A stretch of 25,588 bases of DNA from a virus: IMG/VR virus record IMGVR_UViG_3300044837_000012, positions 1 to 25,588 of that record. One strand, 5' to 3'. A program made the translations under genes and the position numbers. Under the pieces are notes generated by a model. That model did no database searches. It saw nothing but the letters and a program-made list of their open reading frames with translations, and had not been told where the DNA came from. Every line of letters starts with the position of its first letter. The stretch's first letter is position 1. Of this stretch, positions 5,374-13,400 are shown one piece after another.

Positions 5374-6930
5374 ATGACCCTCGACGAAATCCTTCTCCGG
5401 CTAGGCGCTCTACCGGAGAAGGAACAGGCTGAACTCAAGACCATCGCAATGAAGGCCACGGAGGGGCGGTACTTCGTTCCCAACATTGGCCCTCAAACGG
5501 AGGCGTACTTCAGCCCTGCCGACGAGGTGTTCTACGGAGGTGGGGCGGGGGGTGGTAAGTCAGCCCTCCTGTGCGGCCTCGCAATCGAGGAACACAAGAA
5601 GGCGATTATCTTCCGCCGTGAGTATCCGCAGATCAAGGGATTGGTGGACGAGGTTCACCGGCAGATCAAGACCCGCGACGGCTACAACGCTCAGGACAAG
5701 GTCTGGCGATTACCGAACGGACATGAACTGGAGTTCGGTTCGGTCCAGCACGAGGATGACAAGGAGAAGTATCAAGGCCGCGCCCATGATCTTAAGGGCT
5801 TCGACGAGATTACCCATTTCAGTGAAAGCCAATATCGCTTTCTGATTGGCTGGACGCGCTCCATCGACGAGGGCCAGCGGTGCCGGATTGTTGTTACAGG
5901 CAACCCTCCGATCTCGGCTGAGGGAACGTGGGTTATCAAATACTGGGGTCCATGGCTTGATCCCACATACCCAAAACCGGCAAAGCCAGGTGAGCTTCGC
6001 TGGTTTGCTGTTGTCGGCGGAAGGGACGTTGAGGTTGATGGCAGGGGCCCACACGTCATTGACGGCAAGGAGTTACTAGCCCGCTCGCGGACGTTTATCC
6101 CCGCCAGACTTGAGGACAATCCAGACCTGATGGCGACCGATTATGCGTCGGTCATCGAGGGGATGCAGGAGCCGCTTCGCACGATGATGCGCGAGGGCCG
6201 GTTTGATGTCGGGCAGTCTGACGCTGAGTATCAGGTTTGCCCGACAAGCTGGATTATCGCCGCACAGGACCGTTGGAAGCCTGACGGGTTCAAAGACTTC
6301 GGCATGACCGCCATGGCATTCGATCCTGCCGGTGGCGGGGAGGACGCGGCGGAACTGGCTTACAGGCATGGGGGCTGGTACGGCACGCTGATAACGGAAA
6401 AGGGATCGGGGACCGCAGATGGAAACGCGGCTGCAGCTACCATATTTCGTCATCGTCGGGACAATGCTCCTGTTGTGGTGGATGTTGGTGGTGGGTACGG
6501 CGGCGCGGTCACTCTTCGGCTGAAGGACAACGGCGTCTCCCATATCGGGTTCAACGGAGCCAATAGCTCCACCCACAAGACCATAGACGGGCAGCTAGGC
6601 TTTGCGAACAAACGCGCTGAGGCATGGTGGCGATTCCGGGAAGCCCTCAACCCTGACCAACAGGGCGGGTCTGCGGTGGCCTTGCCTGCCGATCCTGAAT
6701 TGAGAGCCGATCTGGCTGCGCCGACTTACACGGTCGGGACGCGCGGGATTGTGATTGAATCGAAGGACGATCTGCGGAAGCGGCTAGGACGATCTCCCGG
6801 CAAGGGCGATGCCTGCGTCATGTGCCTGTCGGAAGGCAATGCGGCCCAGCGAAAGATGCTCCGCCACACCAATGGGCCAGAGCAGCAGACTGCGAACATG
6901 GGCTATGCGAAATTGAAGGGTCGGCGGTGA
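5374..6930 (+). CDS. terL: Terminase large subunit
   Basis: 518 residues, a normal length for the family. It is the ATP-driven DNA-packaging motor and nuclease. The Walker A-type loop GGGAGGGKSA is at residues ~55-64, Walker B is in LKGFDEITHF (D144, E145), and a coupling motif VVTGNPP is at ~173-179. The nuclease half shows FDPAGGGEDAAEL (D317), VVVDVGGGYGG (D370) and SPGKGDACVM (D479), plausible acidic residues of the RNase-H-like active site. ATG 5374 follows the previous stop by 10 bases and has only a weak ribosome site, so coupling to the upstream gene is likely. The stop overlaps the next start (GTGA). Terminase upstream of portal differs from T7 gene order. Confidence 0.93.
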   Translation: MTLDEILLRLGALPEKEQAELKTIAMKATEGRYFVPNIGPQTEAYFSPADEVFYGGGAGGGKSALLCGLAIEEHKKAIIFRREYPQIKGLVDEVHRQIKTRDGYNAQDKVWRLPNGHELEFGSVQHEDDKEKYQGRAHDLKGFDEITHFSESQYRFLIGWTRSIDEGQRCRIVVTGNPPISAEGTWVIKYWGPWLDPTYPKPAKPGELRWFAVVGGRDVEVDGRGPHVIDGKELLARSRTFIPARLEDNPDLMATDYASVIEGMQEPLRTMMREGRFDVGQSDAEYQVCPTSWIIAAQDRWKPDGFKDFGMTAMAFDPAGGGEDAAELAYRHGGWYGTLITEKGSGTADGNAAAATIFRHRRDNAPVVVDVGGGYGGAVTLRLKDNGVSHIGFNGANSSTHKTIDGQLGFANKRAEAWWRFREALNPDQQGGSAVALPADPELRADLAAPTYTVGTRGIVIESKDDLRKRLGRSPGKGDACVMCLSEGNAAQRKMLRHTNGPEQQTANMGYAKLKGRR

Positions 6931-7109
6931 GCTATTCGGATGATCCATCTGCTTCCGTCGCGCGGTTCCGTGCGGTTCTTGAGGAGCGTGAGATGGAGAG
7001 GGCGAACATGCACAAGCGTCTTGCTGCCGCTACCTCCCTGCAAGAATACCTCGAAATCAAATGGGCTTACGCGGCTAGCCCGGAGCAGCAGACGGCGAAC
7101 AAACGTTAA
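6927..7109 (+). CDS. Small protein coupled to terminase, GTG start
   Basis: 60 residues from GTG 6927, overlapping the terminase stop as GTGA, with AAGGG about 7 bases upstream. The product is helical and charged (RFRAVLEEREMERANMHKRL, then LQEYLEIKWAYAASPEQQ). It ends PEQQTANKR, echoing PEQQTAN near the terminase C-terminus; the DNA is also nearly identical there (6880-6898 against 7083-7101). Function unknown. An in-frame upstream ATG at 6822 lies deep inside terminase and is unlikely. Confidence 0.55.
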   Translation: MSYSDDPSASVARFRAVLEEREMERANMHKRLAAATSLQEYLEIKWAYAASPEQQTANKR

Positions 7110-7213
7110 CGAGTTGAAATGTGCCGCGAGAGTTTGATCACTGCGGTAAAGCGCAAATCACTTGCGGGCAAAGCGGGGGAGGGTCCTACGGGACGCCTCC
7201 CCAACCAATTCAG
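7110..7213 (+). ncRNA. Structured non-coding stretch (candidate small RNA or leader)
   Basis: No convincing gene between 7110 and 7258. Two hairpins can be drawn by hand. CGCAA (7152-7156) pairs with TTGCG (7162-7166). A stronger one at 7176-7202 pairs GGGGAGG with CCTCCCC, then GTCC with GGAC past one bulged G, closed by a TACG loop; C(UACG)G belongs to the unusually stable UNCG tetraloop class. A terminator follows at once, as expected for an independent small RNA or a processed 3' end. No match to a known RNA family is claimed. Confidence 0.35.
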
Positions 7214-7240
7214 ACCCGCCCTTAGTGGCGGGTTTTTCTT
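7214..7240 (+). terminator. Rho-independent terminator
   Basis: Stem CCCGCC (7215-7220) and GGCGGG (7227-7232), loop CTTAGT, followed by TTTTTCTTT. It separates the terminase unit from the head genes. Confidence 0.8.
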
Positions 7241-7258
7241 TGATCGAAGGATACAACT

Positions 7259-7489
7259 ATGGGCGGTCTATTCGGCGGCTCTGCTCCGCCCCCTCCTAAG
7301 CCTCAACCTCCAGCTCCAATGCCGGACGATCAGTCTCCGGCTGTGCTTGAGGCCAGGCGCCAAAAAATGCTGGCTGCTGGACTTCGGCAGGGCAGGGACT
7401 CGACGATCTTGAGCAATCCGTCTGACCGCGCGTCTTCGGCGCCTTCGGCCAGTGGCGATTACAGCCGCAGCACTCTTGGTGGCCGGTAA
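7259..7489 (+). CDS. Short conserved head-region phage protein
   Basis: 76 residues; AAGGA about 8 bases upstream of ATG 7259. It starts MGGLFGGSAPPPPKPQPPAP, then has a short helix AVLEARRQKMLAAGLRQGR and a Ser/Asp-rich tail ending YSRSTLGGR. Proteins with this layout (MGGLFGG, Pro-rich, RSGR-ST-like helix) are regularly encoded next to the portal in podoviruses of Proteobacteria. Their role is not known to me; a virion or head-assembly role is inferred from position only. The stop abuts the start of the endonuclease gene. Confidence 0.65.
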   Translation: MGGLFGGSAPPPPKPQPPAPMPDDQSPAVLEARRQKMLAAGLRQGRDSTILSNPSDRASSAPSASGDYSRSTLGGR

Positions 7490-8041
7490 ATGTCGCTGCC
7501 GAATCTGAAGGACATTGCCGGCCAAAGGTTTGGGCGGCTGACGGTAGTCTCGCGCGCGGAGAACGCAAAGGACGGCACGGCTCGGTGGCTGTGCAAATGC
7601 GATTGCGAGGGCGAGACAATTTCTTTCGGTTCGAATTTGAGGCGTGGCACAGCCAAGTCCTGTGGCTGTATTAAGCGGGAAAATGCAAGGAAGCACGCGA
7701 AGATTATGGGGTCGGCCACGAGAACGCATGGGCATGCTGCGGCTCACTCCCGCGAGTATACAACTTGGGCTTCGATGAAGGATCGCTGCAGCAACCCGAA
7801 TACCCCGAACTACCGAAACTATGGTGGCCGCGGCATCAAGGTTTGCGATAGGTGGCTACTTAGCTTTGAAAACTTTCTTGCTGACATGGGGCCTAAGCCA
7901 TCAGGCATGTCCATTGACCGCATCGACAACAACGGAAACTACGAGCCGAGCAATTGTCGGTGGGCAACGTGGGATGAGCAGGCCAACAACAGGCGCCCCC
8001 GTCGCAGCTATAGAGGCTATGCAGAGATGGTCGCCCTATGA
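7490..8041 (+). CDS. Free-standing HNH-type homing endonuclease
   Basis: 183 residues. The N-terminal part has a Cys-rich ribbon: WLCKCDC (C35, C37, C39) and KSCGC (C58, C60), within the pattern [13 protein letters not shown]. The C-terminal part shows [57 protein letters not shown] and EQANNRR. This set is characteristic of a widespread family of phage homing-endonuclease-like proteins with an HNH-like core (D143, D146, N155). It would cut DNA of phages lacking the insert and spread itself. It sits exactly between two head genes: ATG directly after the upstream stop, and its own stop overlapping the portal start (ATGA), so it is co-translated with late genes. No intron is evident. Confidence 0.85.
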   Translation: MSLPNLKDIAGQRFGRLTVVSRAENAKDGTARWLCKCDCEGETISFGSNLRRGTAKSCGCIKRENARKHAKIMGSATRTHGHAAAHSREYTTWASMKDRCSNPNTPNYRNYGGRGIKVCDRWLLSFENFLADMGPKPSGMSIDRIDNNGNYEPSNCRWATWDEQANNRRPRRSYRGYAEMVAL

Positions 8042-9708
8042 CGTTAACGTCCAAGGTTCGCGACCTTGTTGAGCAAGGGGACCGGCTTTTCTCGAAGCGT
8101 TCGCAATGGCTTTCGTTATGGCAGACTACGGCTGAAAACTTCTACCCCCTCCGGGCGGACTTTACGAACAGCCTGCAGCCCGGTCAGGAGTTTGCCTCGC
8201 ATCTATTCACGTCCAAGCCGCTGTATGTCCATCGCGAACTGAGCAATTCCTTCTCCTCCATGCTTCGCCCGCGTGGCAAGACATGGTTCCGGGCGCGCAC
8301 CCATAACCAGCAGATCAATGAAGACGCGGCTTGCCGTGCGTTTCTCGACAATATGTCGGACGCCATGTTTACGGCGATGTACGACCCCCACGCGCAGTTC
8401 GTCAAAACCACCAAACAGGGCGATGCGGACTTCGCGGCCTTCGGGCAGGCGGTTATCTCTGTTGACCCCAATCGGGACTTGAACGGCCTTCTCTACCGTA
8501 ACTGGCATATTCGTGATTCTGCGTGGTGTGAAAACGCCGAAGGCAGGATCGACGTATTTCACCGCAACTGGAATATCGAGGCGCGGTCCTACGTCAGACT
8601 GTTCCCCAAGACTGCGGCAGATTCCGTCAAGAACAATCTCAGCAAGGAGCCATACAAAGAGATCAAGTGCCGCCACATCGTTATACCCTCGGACGAATAC
8701 GAAGCCGAGAAGAAGTATAACAAGGAGCGGTTCCCGTTCGTCTCGCTCTACGTTGACATCGAGAATAACATCCTCCTTGAGGAGACGCCCCGTAAGCGCC
8801 TTGGCTACGTTCTGCCGCGCTGGCAGACAATTCAGGGGTGGCAATACGCCTATTCGCCGGCAGCGGCCCTTGCCCTTCCTGATGCGAGGATGCTGCAGCA
8901 AATCTCGCTGACGATCCTCGAAGCGGGACAGAAGGCGGTCGATCCTCCGCTGAAGGTCACCTCGGAAGTTGTTGGCGCGGTCAACACCTATCCCGGTGGG
9001 CTGACGTGGGTTGATGCCGAATACGACGAGCGCTTAGGCCCGGCCATTGAACCGATCATTGGCGGCGACAAGTCGGCGCTGTCATGGGGTGAACGGAAAG
9101 AGCAGCAGATCGAACAAGCCTTGATGGATATGTTCTATCTGTCAAAGCTGGCGCTACCGCCTGCAGAGGGCGGCGACAAGATGACGGCTTACGAGGCCGG
9201 GCAACGGGTGGAGGAGTATATCCGTTCGACCCTCCCGCTCTTTGAGCCGATGGAGGTCGAATATAACGGCGGGCTTTGCGAGGAAACATTTAACCTGTGC
9301 ATGGACCTGAATCTGTTTGGCCCAATGGACGGCATGCCGGAACCCCTCAAGGGGAAAGACGTTCGCTGGCAGATGGATTCCCCGCTTCAGGAAGCTTTGG
9401 AGCGGACCAAATACACGGCGTTCCTGCAGACGACGAACCTCATGCAGTCAGGCTTGGCTGTCGATCCGAGCATTAGGCACGATGTGGATGTCTCCAAGGC
9501 ATTCCGCGAGGCGGCCATTGGTGGCGGAGCGCCGGCTGACTGGATCGTTCCCGAAGAACAGGCGGCACAAGCCAAGGCCGCTGAAGCTCAGGCCGCTCAG
9601 GCTCAACAGCTTGCTCAGGCTGTTCAGGCTGGCGGCGACATTGCGGGCAGCGTGGGCGCTGGCATTCAGCAGCTTCAGGCCGCTGGCGTTGTTCCGGGTG
9701 CTGCTTGA
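8038..9708 (+). CDS. Portal / head-to-tail connector protein
   Basis: 556 residues, similar in length to T7 gp8. It forms the ring through which DNA enters and leaves the head and on which the tail is built. Recognisable features of the podoviral head-tail connecting family are [20 protein letters not shown] at the N-terminus, the segment around [30 protein letters not shown] (about 145), and the region [14 protein letters not shown]. The C-terminal ~50 residues are a repetitive Ala/Gln helix ([20 protein letters not shown]) like the barrel extension of podoviral portals. ATG 8038 overlaps the endonuclease stop. The stop overlaps the next TTG start. Confidence 0.92.
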   Translation: MTLTSKVRDLVEQGDRLFSKRSQWLSLWQTTAENFYPLRADFTNSLQPGQEFASHLFTSKPLYVHRELSNSFSSMLRPRGKTWFRARTHNQQINEDAACRAFLDNMSDAMFTAMYDPHAQFVKTTKQGDADFAAFGQAVISVDPNRDLNGLLYRNWHIRDSAWCENAEGRIDVFHRNWNIEARSYVRLFPKTAADSVKNNLSKEPYKEIKCRHIVIPSDEYEAEKKYNKERFPFVSLYVDIENNILLEETPRKRLGYVLPRWQTIQGWQYAYSPAAALALPDARMLQQISLTILEAGQKAVDPPLKVTSEVVGAVNTYPGGLTWVDAEYDERLGPAIEPIIGGDKSALSWGERKEQQIEQALMDMFYLSKLALPPAEGGDKMTAYEAGQRVEEYIRSTLPLFEPMEVEYNGGLCEETFNLCMDLNLFGPMDGMPEPLKGKDVRWQMDSPLQEALERTKYTAFLQTTNLMQSGLAVDPSIRHDVDVSKAFREAAIGGGAPADWIVPEEQAAQAKAAEAQAAQAQQLAQAVQAGGDIAGSVGAGIQQLQAAGVVPGAA

Positions 9709-9974
9709 CCAAGAAAGCCACGCAGCCTTGGCATCCCGCGCCATACGAGCCCGCCGACACTGGCGCGATCAAGGCTCTGGCATCTGGAACCGCGAACCAA
9801 GGTCAACAGCAGCGGGCGCTTAACTGGATCATCATGACCCTCTGCGGAACCTACGATATGTCCTACCGCTCGGGCTCCGAAAGAGACACGGCGTTTGCCG
9901 AGGGTAAGCGGTTTGTGGGCAATCAAATTGTGAAGCAAACCAAGCTGACGACGGCAGAAAAGCAGGGCGGTTAA
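9705..9974 (+). CDS. Bbp19-like phage protein, TTG start
   Basis: 89 residues from TTG 9705, which overlaps the portal stop as TTGA; the next in-frame ATG (about 9834) would remove half the protein. The segment WIIMTLCGTYDMSYRSGSER and then DTAFAEGKRFVGNQIVKQTK matches the pattern of Bbp19-type proteins first seen in Bordetella phage BPP-1, encoded just after the portal. Function unknown; the conserved position suggests a virion or head-assembly role. Its stop overlaps the next ATG (TAATG). Confidence 0.7.
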   Translation: MTKKATQPWHPAPYEPADTGAIKALASGTANQGQQQRALNWIIMTLCGTYDMSYRSGSERDTAFAEGKRFVGNQIVKQTKLTTAEKQGG

Positions 9975-10534
9975 TGGGTGGATTCTTCGGGACCGCAAAT
10001 GCTGCCGAGTCAGTGCCAGCGGGAACAATCGCAGGGGGCAGTTCACCGGCTCCAATCCTGACGCCTCCGCCGAGTCCTCCGCCGCCTGTCCAAATGGCCA
10101 TGAGCACTCCGACCATTGCCGGCGGCTCGCAGCCGGCAGCCGCAGCCTTCGACGCGCGGTTCAAGGGCTCGCCACTGGAAGGTAAGTGGGATGTGATCAA
10201 GTCCTCCGCTGAGGCGCACAAGATCAACCCCACGCTAGCCGCCTCTATCATGGCGCAGGAAACCGGCAACGGGAAAAACGTCAGGTTCAACAATCCTGGC
10301 GGCCTGATGGACACCGCGTCAAAGGACATGAAGACCAAGCTGCAGTTCCAGTCCATCGATCACGGCATTGATGCGTCGGTTAAAACGATGGCGAAGATTT
10401 ACGGCCAAGCCGGGGGCGACCTGAACAGGATGGCGGGCATCTACGCGCCCGTCGGCGTCAAGAACGACAATGGCGACAACAAGGATTGGCTGCCGGGCGT
10501 GAAGCAAATTGCCAAGAGCCTCGGCGGCATCTGA
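9974..10534 (+). CDS. Lysozyme-like virion peptidoglycan hydrolase
   Basis: 186 residues. The N-terminal ~60 residues are flexible and proline-rich (LTPPPSPPPPVQ), and a globular domain spans about 66-186. That domain shows the pattern of lysozyme/glucosaminidase-like folds: INPTLAASIMAQETGNGKNV with a candidate catalytic Glu at E96, FNNPGGL, FQSIDHGIDASVKTM, and IYAPVGVKNDNGDNKDWLPG near the end. It would cut the glycan strand of peptidoglycan. Lack of a clear signal peptide and its place between portal and scaffold point to a virion-borne enzyme used at infection rather than the lysis endolysin, though a lysis role is not excluded. ATG 9974 is in a TAATG junction. Confidence 0.65.
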   Translation: MGGFFGTANAAESVPAGTIAGGSSPAPILTPPPSPPPPVQMAMSTPTIAGGSQPAAAAFDARFKGSPLEGKWDVIKSSAEAHKINPTLAASIMAQETGNGKNVRFNNPGGLMDTASKDMKTKLQFQSIDHGIDASVKTMAKIYGQAGGDLNRMAGIYAPVGVKNDNGDNKDWLPGVKQIAKSLGGI

Positions 10535-10577
10535 GGCTGCCCTTCTCGCGAGCGAGAAACTTCTAACAGGAGACTAC

Positions 10578-11546
10578 ATGACTGAAGAAACCACGGCACA
10601 GCCGGGGACTGATACCGCTGCGACTGACGTAGCTGATACCACCACGACGGCTCCCGTAACGGCAACGACGACCGAGACGAAAGCCGCCGATGCAACGCTA
10701 TTGGGCGGTGGGCAAACCACGACGGAGCCAACTGTCACGGCCCCCGCCACCTGGCCGACCGATTGGCGCCAGCAGATGGCCGGCGAGGACAAGAAGCTCC
10801 TTGAGCGGCTTGGGCGCCTTAATTCGCCGCTCGATGTCACGAAATCGTGGATTGCCGCTGACAAGCTGATTTCATCTGGCAAGTTGAAAAAGGCCCTCCC
10901 TGAAAACCCGAGCGAGCAGGAACTTGCGGATTGGCGCAAGGAACAGGGCATCCCGGAGAAGGCGGAAGACTACAAGATCGAATTACCTGATGGAGTTGTC
11001 CTCGGCGCGGCGGATAAGCCGCTGGTCGATTCCTTCACCAAGGTTGCGCATGAGAACGGCTGGACCGAGAAGATTGTCAATCAGGCCATTGCGTGGAACC
11101 TCGCGGAACAGGACCGCATCGCGGCTGAAAAGGTCCAACGGGATGGCGACTTCAAAAGGCAATCAGAGGACGATCTTCGGCGCGAATGGGGCGCGGACTT
11201 CCGCCGCAACCTGAACGCTGCAGAGAACCTGATCGCGGGTCTTCCCGGAGAATCTGCAAAGAACTTCCTAGAAGGGCGGCTCGCTGACGGGACAAGGATC
11301 GGCGATAACGCTGGCGTCCTGAAGTGGCTATCCAGCATGTCAATGGACCTGAACCCGGCTGCCACGTTAGTCCCGGCTGGGACGAGTGACGCCGGCAAGA
11401 GCGTCGGTGATGAGATCGCCAGCATCGAGAAAATGATGGGCGACCGCTCTTCCGACTACTGGCGCGGCTCCAAGGCCGAAGGAATGCAACAGAGATACCG
11501 CGAGCTTCTATCGGCTCGCGAAAAGATGCAGAGCAGGGCGGCCTAG
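10578..11546 (+). CDS. Scaffolding (capsid assembly) protein
   Basis: 322 residues from ATG 10578, chosen because AGGAG at 10569-10573 is ideally spaced; the same frame extends to a start at 10509 that would overlap the previous gene and lacks a ribosome site. The first ~55 residues are Thr/Ala-rich and disordered. Then DWRQQMAGEDKKLLERLGRL, WIAADKLISSGKLKKALPEN, ELADWRKEQGIPEKAEDYKI are the standard features of podoviral scaffolds in the T7 gp9 position. The rest is charged and helical and ends in a basic tail (RYRELLSAREKMQSRAA). It directs procapsid assembly and is removed or ejected before packaging. Position directly before the capsid gene supports the call. Confidence 0.88.
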   Translation: MTEETTAQPGTDTAATDVADTTTTAPVTATTTETKAADATLLGGGQTTTEPTVTAPATWPTDWRQQMAGEDKKLLERLGRLNSPLDVTKSWIAADKLISSGKLKKALPENPSEQELADWRKEQGIPEKAEDYKIELPDGVVLGAADKPLVDSFTKVAHENGWTEKIVNQAIAWNLAEQDRIAAEKVQRDGDFKRQSEDDLRREWGADFRRNLNAAENLIAGLPGESAKNFLEGRLADGTRIGDNAGVLKWLSSMSMDLNPAATLVPAGTSDAGKSVGDEIASIEKMMGDRSSDYWRGSKAEGMQQRYRELLSAREKMQSRAA

Positions 11547-11736
11547 TCGCCATGATCTGATACCCGCGTTTCAGGCCGGACAACTCGCGCAGGCGACCCC
11601 GGCAACGAAGCGCATCTCACCCGCCAACTCGAAGCCCTCGACGGAACCGGATGGCCCCACGGGCAACCCGGATGGTTCTGCGCGAGACAACCAGAGACGA
11701 GGCTTTCACCAAATGGAACCCCGAAAGGACTGAGAA
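11547..11736 (+). other. 190-base leader before the capsid gene
   Basis: No gene supported. A short frame starting at ATG 11651 runs into the capsid gene out of phase and has no ribosome site. The stretch is long for this compact operon and contains a repeated CCGGATGG. It may be a leader or promoter region for the capsid gene, but I see no clear -35/-10 pair and no terminator. Confidence 0.4.
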
Positions 11737-12576
11737 ATGGCCGATACGGCATTTCAAACTCAGTACCGCCAGGAAACCATTGCGGGCTTTGAAGAGGAAT
11801 CCTCGCTTCTCAGCAACGCAGTGGTCCGCGAGGCGGTCATTAAAGGCAATACGGCAACCTTCCTGGTTGCTGACTCTGGCGGCGCTTCTGCCGTCACTCG
11901 TGGCGTGAACGGTCTTATCCCGGCGCGCTCCAACAACCTCACGCAGACCAGCGCTACGCTGTCTGAGTGGCACGATCTGGCCAAGGTGACCGAGTTCAAC
12001 GTGTTCGCCAGCCAGGGTGATCAGCGTCAGGTCATGCAGCGTACCACGCATGGCGTTATCAATCGCAAGATTGATAGCGACATCATTGCGCAGCTTGACA
12101 CCGCAACCATTGACACCGGCTCCACTGCGACGGCGTCTGTGGCCATGGTGGCGAAGGCGCTTGGCTACCTCGGCAACAACGAAGTCCCGATCAACGACAC
12201 CGAGAATATGTTCGGTGCAGTGACGGCGGGCTTCTGGGCCACGATGATGCAGACCACTGAGTTTTCCAGCGGCGATTATGTCGATGTGAAGACCTTCTCT
12301 GGCTCCATCAAGAAGTACTTCCGCTGGTTCGGCGTGAACTGGATTATGCACCCGAACCTGACCGGCGTCGGTACTTCGACGGAAAAGTGCTACGTCTTCC
12401 ACCGCAACGCCATTGGCTACGCGGTTGACAAGGCCGGCATCCGTACTGCCGTGGGCTACGACGACGAGCAGGACTACTCGTTCTGCCGCGTGTCGGTGAA
12501 CATGGGCTCCAAACTCTTGCAGAACGGCGGCATCGTGCAGTTGAAGCACGACGGCTCGGCGTTCGCTCTGTCGTAA
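11737..12576 (+). CDS. Major capsid protein
   Basis: 279 residues; AAGGA about 7 bases before ATG 11737. It forms the icosahedral shell, very likely with the HK97 fold. Typical text includes FQTQYRQETIAGFEEESSLL at the N-terminus, RTTHGVINRKIDSDIIAQLD (about 105-124), an Ala-rich helix with ALGYLGNNEVPINDTENMFG, and the C-terminal KCYVFHRNAIGYAVDKAGIR ... YSFCRVSVNMGSKLLQNGGI. These are characteristic of podoviral capsid proteins encoded immediately after a scaffold gene. A long open frame on the opposite strand (11617-12588) is a shadow of its codon usage. Confidence 0.92.
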   Translation: MADTAFQTQYRQETIAGFEEESSLLSNAVVREAVIKGNTATFLVADSGGASAVTRGVNGLIPARSNNLTQTSATLSEWHDLAKVTEFNVFASQGDQRQVMQRTTHGVINRKIDSDIIAQLDTATIDTGSTATASVAMVAKALGYLGNNEVPINDTENMFGAVTAGFWATMMQTTEFSSGDYVDVKTFSGSIKKYFRWFGVNWIMHPNLTGVGTSTEKCYVFHRNAIGYAVDKAGIRTAVGYDDEQDYSFCRVSVNMGSKLLQNGGIVQLKHDGSAFALS

Positions 12577-12588
12577 GGAGGACAGCAC

Positions 12589-12867
12589 ATGGCTGGTTAC
12601 GTTACTACGAACCCTCCGCGACTGATTGTGCAGGGCATCGTTGGTGGTCGACTTTGGTACTACGAGACTGCCGACGCCATCGCCACTGTCAACACGAGCG
12701 GCTACTTCACCAATGGTGATGCGCTTGGCATGAAAGTGGGAGACACCGTTATCGTTCGCGATACGGCAACCCCGACTTCAAGCCTTTGCACCGTCATTGA
12801 CGTGACTGCGGGCGGTCAGGCTGACGTCTCTGACGGTACTGCAATTTCGCAGACCGATAGCGATTGA
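12589..12867 (+). CDS. Head decoration-like structural protein
   Basis: 92 residues with a near-perfect AAGGAGG (12575-12581) 7 bases before ATG 12589, implying high expression alongside the capsid. The product (LIVQGIVGGRLWYYETADAI, GYFTNGDALGMKVGDTVIVRD) is beta-rich. The pattern W-Y-T-x-D followed by GYF and KVGDTVIV recurs in small proteins encoded right after podoviral capsid genes. A decoration or head-stabilising role is inferred from position and expression signal. Followed by a strong terminator. Confidence 0.65.
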   Translation: MAGYVTTNPPRLIVQGIVGGRLWYYETADAIATVNTSGYFTNGDALGMKVGDTVIVRDTATPTSSLCTVIDVTAGGQADVSDGTAISQTDSD

Positions 12868-12886
12868 TCGTCTTACAAGTGATCCT

Positions 12887-12920
12887 CGGGCGGGCCTTCG
12901 GGCTCGCCCGTTTTCTTTCC
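12887..12920 (+). terminator. Strong rho-independent terminator with UUCG loop
   Basis: Ten-pair stem CGGGCGGGCC (12887-12896) with GGCTCGCCCG (12901-12910), one G-U pair, closed by a TTCG tetraloop, followed by TTTTCTTT. It ends the capsid unit and would protect the capsid mRNA from 3' decay. Confidence 0.88.
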
Positions 12921-12937
12921 AATCACAAGGAGAAAGC

Positions 12938-13384
12938 ATGTCTGACGAAACGCAGGTAGCGCGAATTTATAAGGTGCTGCCATCCGAGTTCAAGGCTGCA
13001 GAGTTCGATATCAAGCAGTATTCAGCCATCGTCCCGGCTGGCACCCAATTTCAGGCCCTTGTCGAAAACCCGGCTTCGTGGGCGCACGTTGCGCGCGATC
13101 TTGCCGAAGATGACATCATCCACATCCGCACAAAGGACCACGCCTGGTATGGCAGGGTTTATGTCCTGAAGGTGGAGAAGCAGACGGCCAAGGTGCACCC
13201 CATCGAATACCACGAGTTCCCGAAGGGCGCCGCCGTCCCCCCGGAATACTTCGTTGAGTTTGGTGGCCGTCACAAGTGGCGTATTGTTCGCACCTCGGAC
13301 AGGACGGTTATCGAACACAGCTTCAGCAGCGAAGCGGATGCAGCCGCCCGCGCGAACGAAATCAGCAAGAAGCTCGCCGCCTAA
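12938..13384 (+). CDS. Phage structural-region protein of unknown function
   Basis: 148 residues with a strong AAGGAG 5 bases before ATG 12938. The sequence (VARIYKVLPSEFKAAEFDIK, DDIIHIRTKDHAWYGRVYVL, EFGGRHKWRIVRTSDRTVIE) is mixed alpha/beta. The C-terminal segment HKWRIVRTSDRTVIEHSFSSEADAAARANEI resembles the short WRVVR...E..A....e repeat-like domain found in various phage proteins of this position. No enzyme motif seen. It lies between capsid and tail genes and is presumably a head completion or virion protein. Confidence 0.6.
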   Translation: MSDETQVARIYKVLPSEFKAAEFDIKQYSAIVPAGTQFQALVENPASWAHVARDLAEDDIIHIRTKDHAWYGRVYVLKVEKQTAKVHPIEYHEFPKGAAVPPEYFVEFGGRHKWRIVRTSDRTVIEHSFSSEADAAARANEISKKLAA

Positions 13385-13400
13385 AGGGATACCCCACTAG

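Noticed and set aside
7119-7412. 97-codon + strand frame over the structured region
   Set aside because: It crosses two stems and a terminator and is out of frame with the well-started gene at 7259.
11651-11908. 85-codon + strand frame across the capsid gene start
   Set aside because: No ribosome site; most of it lies inside the capsid gene in a wrong frame.
11617-12588. 323-codon open frame on the minus strand opposite the capsid gene
   Set aside because: It mirrors the capsid gene's codon bias, has no ribosome site or family-like sequence, and the + strand gene is unmistakable.
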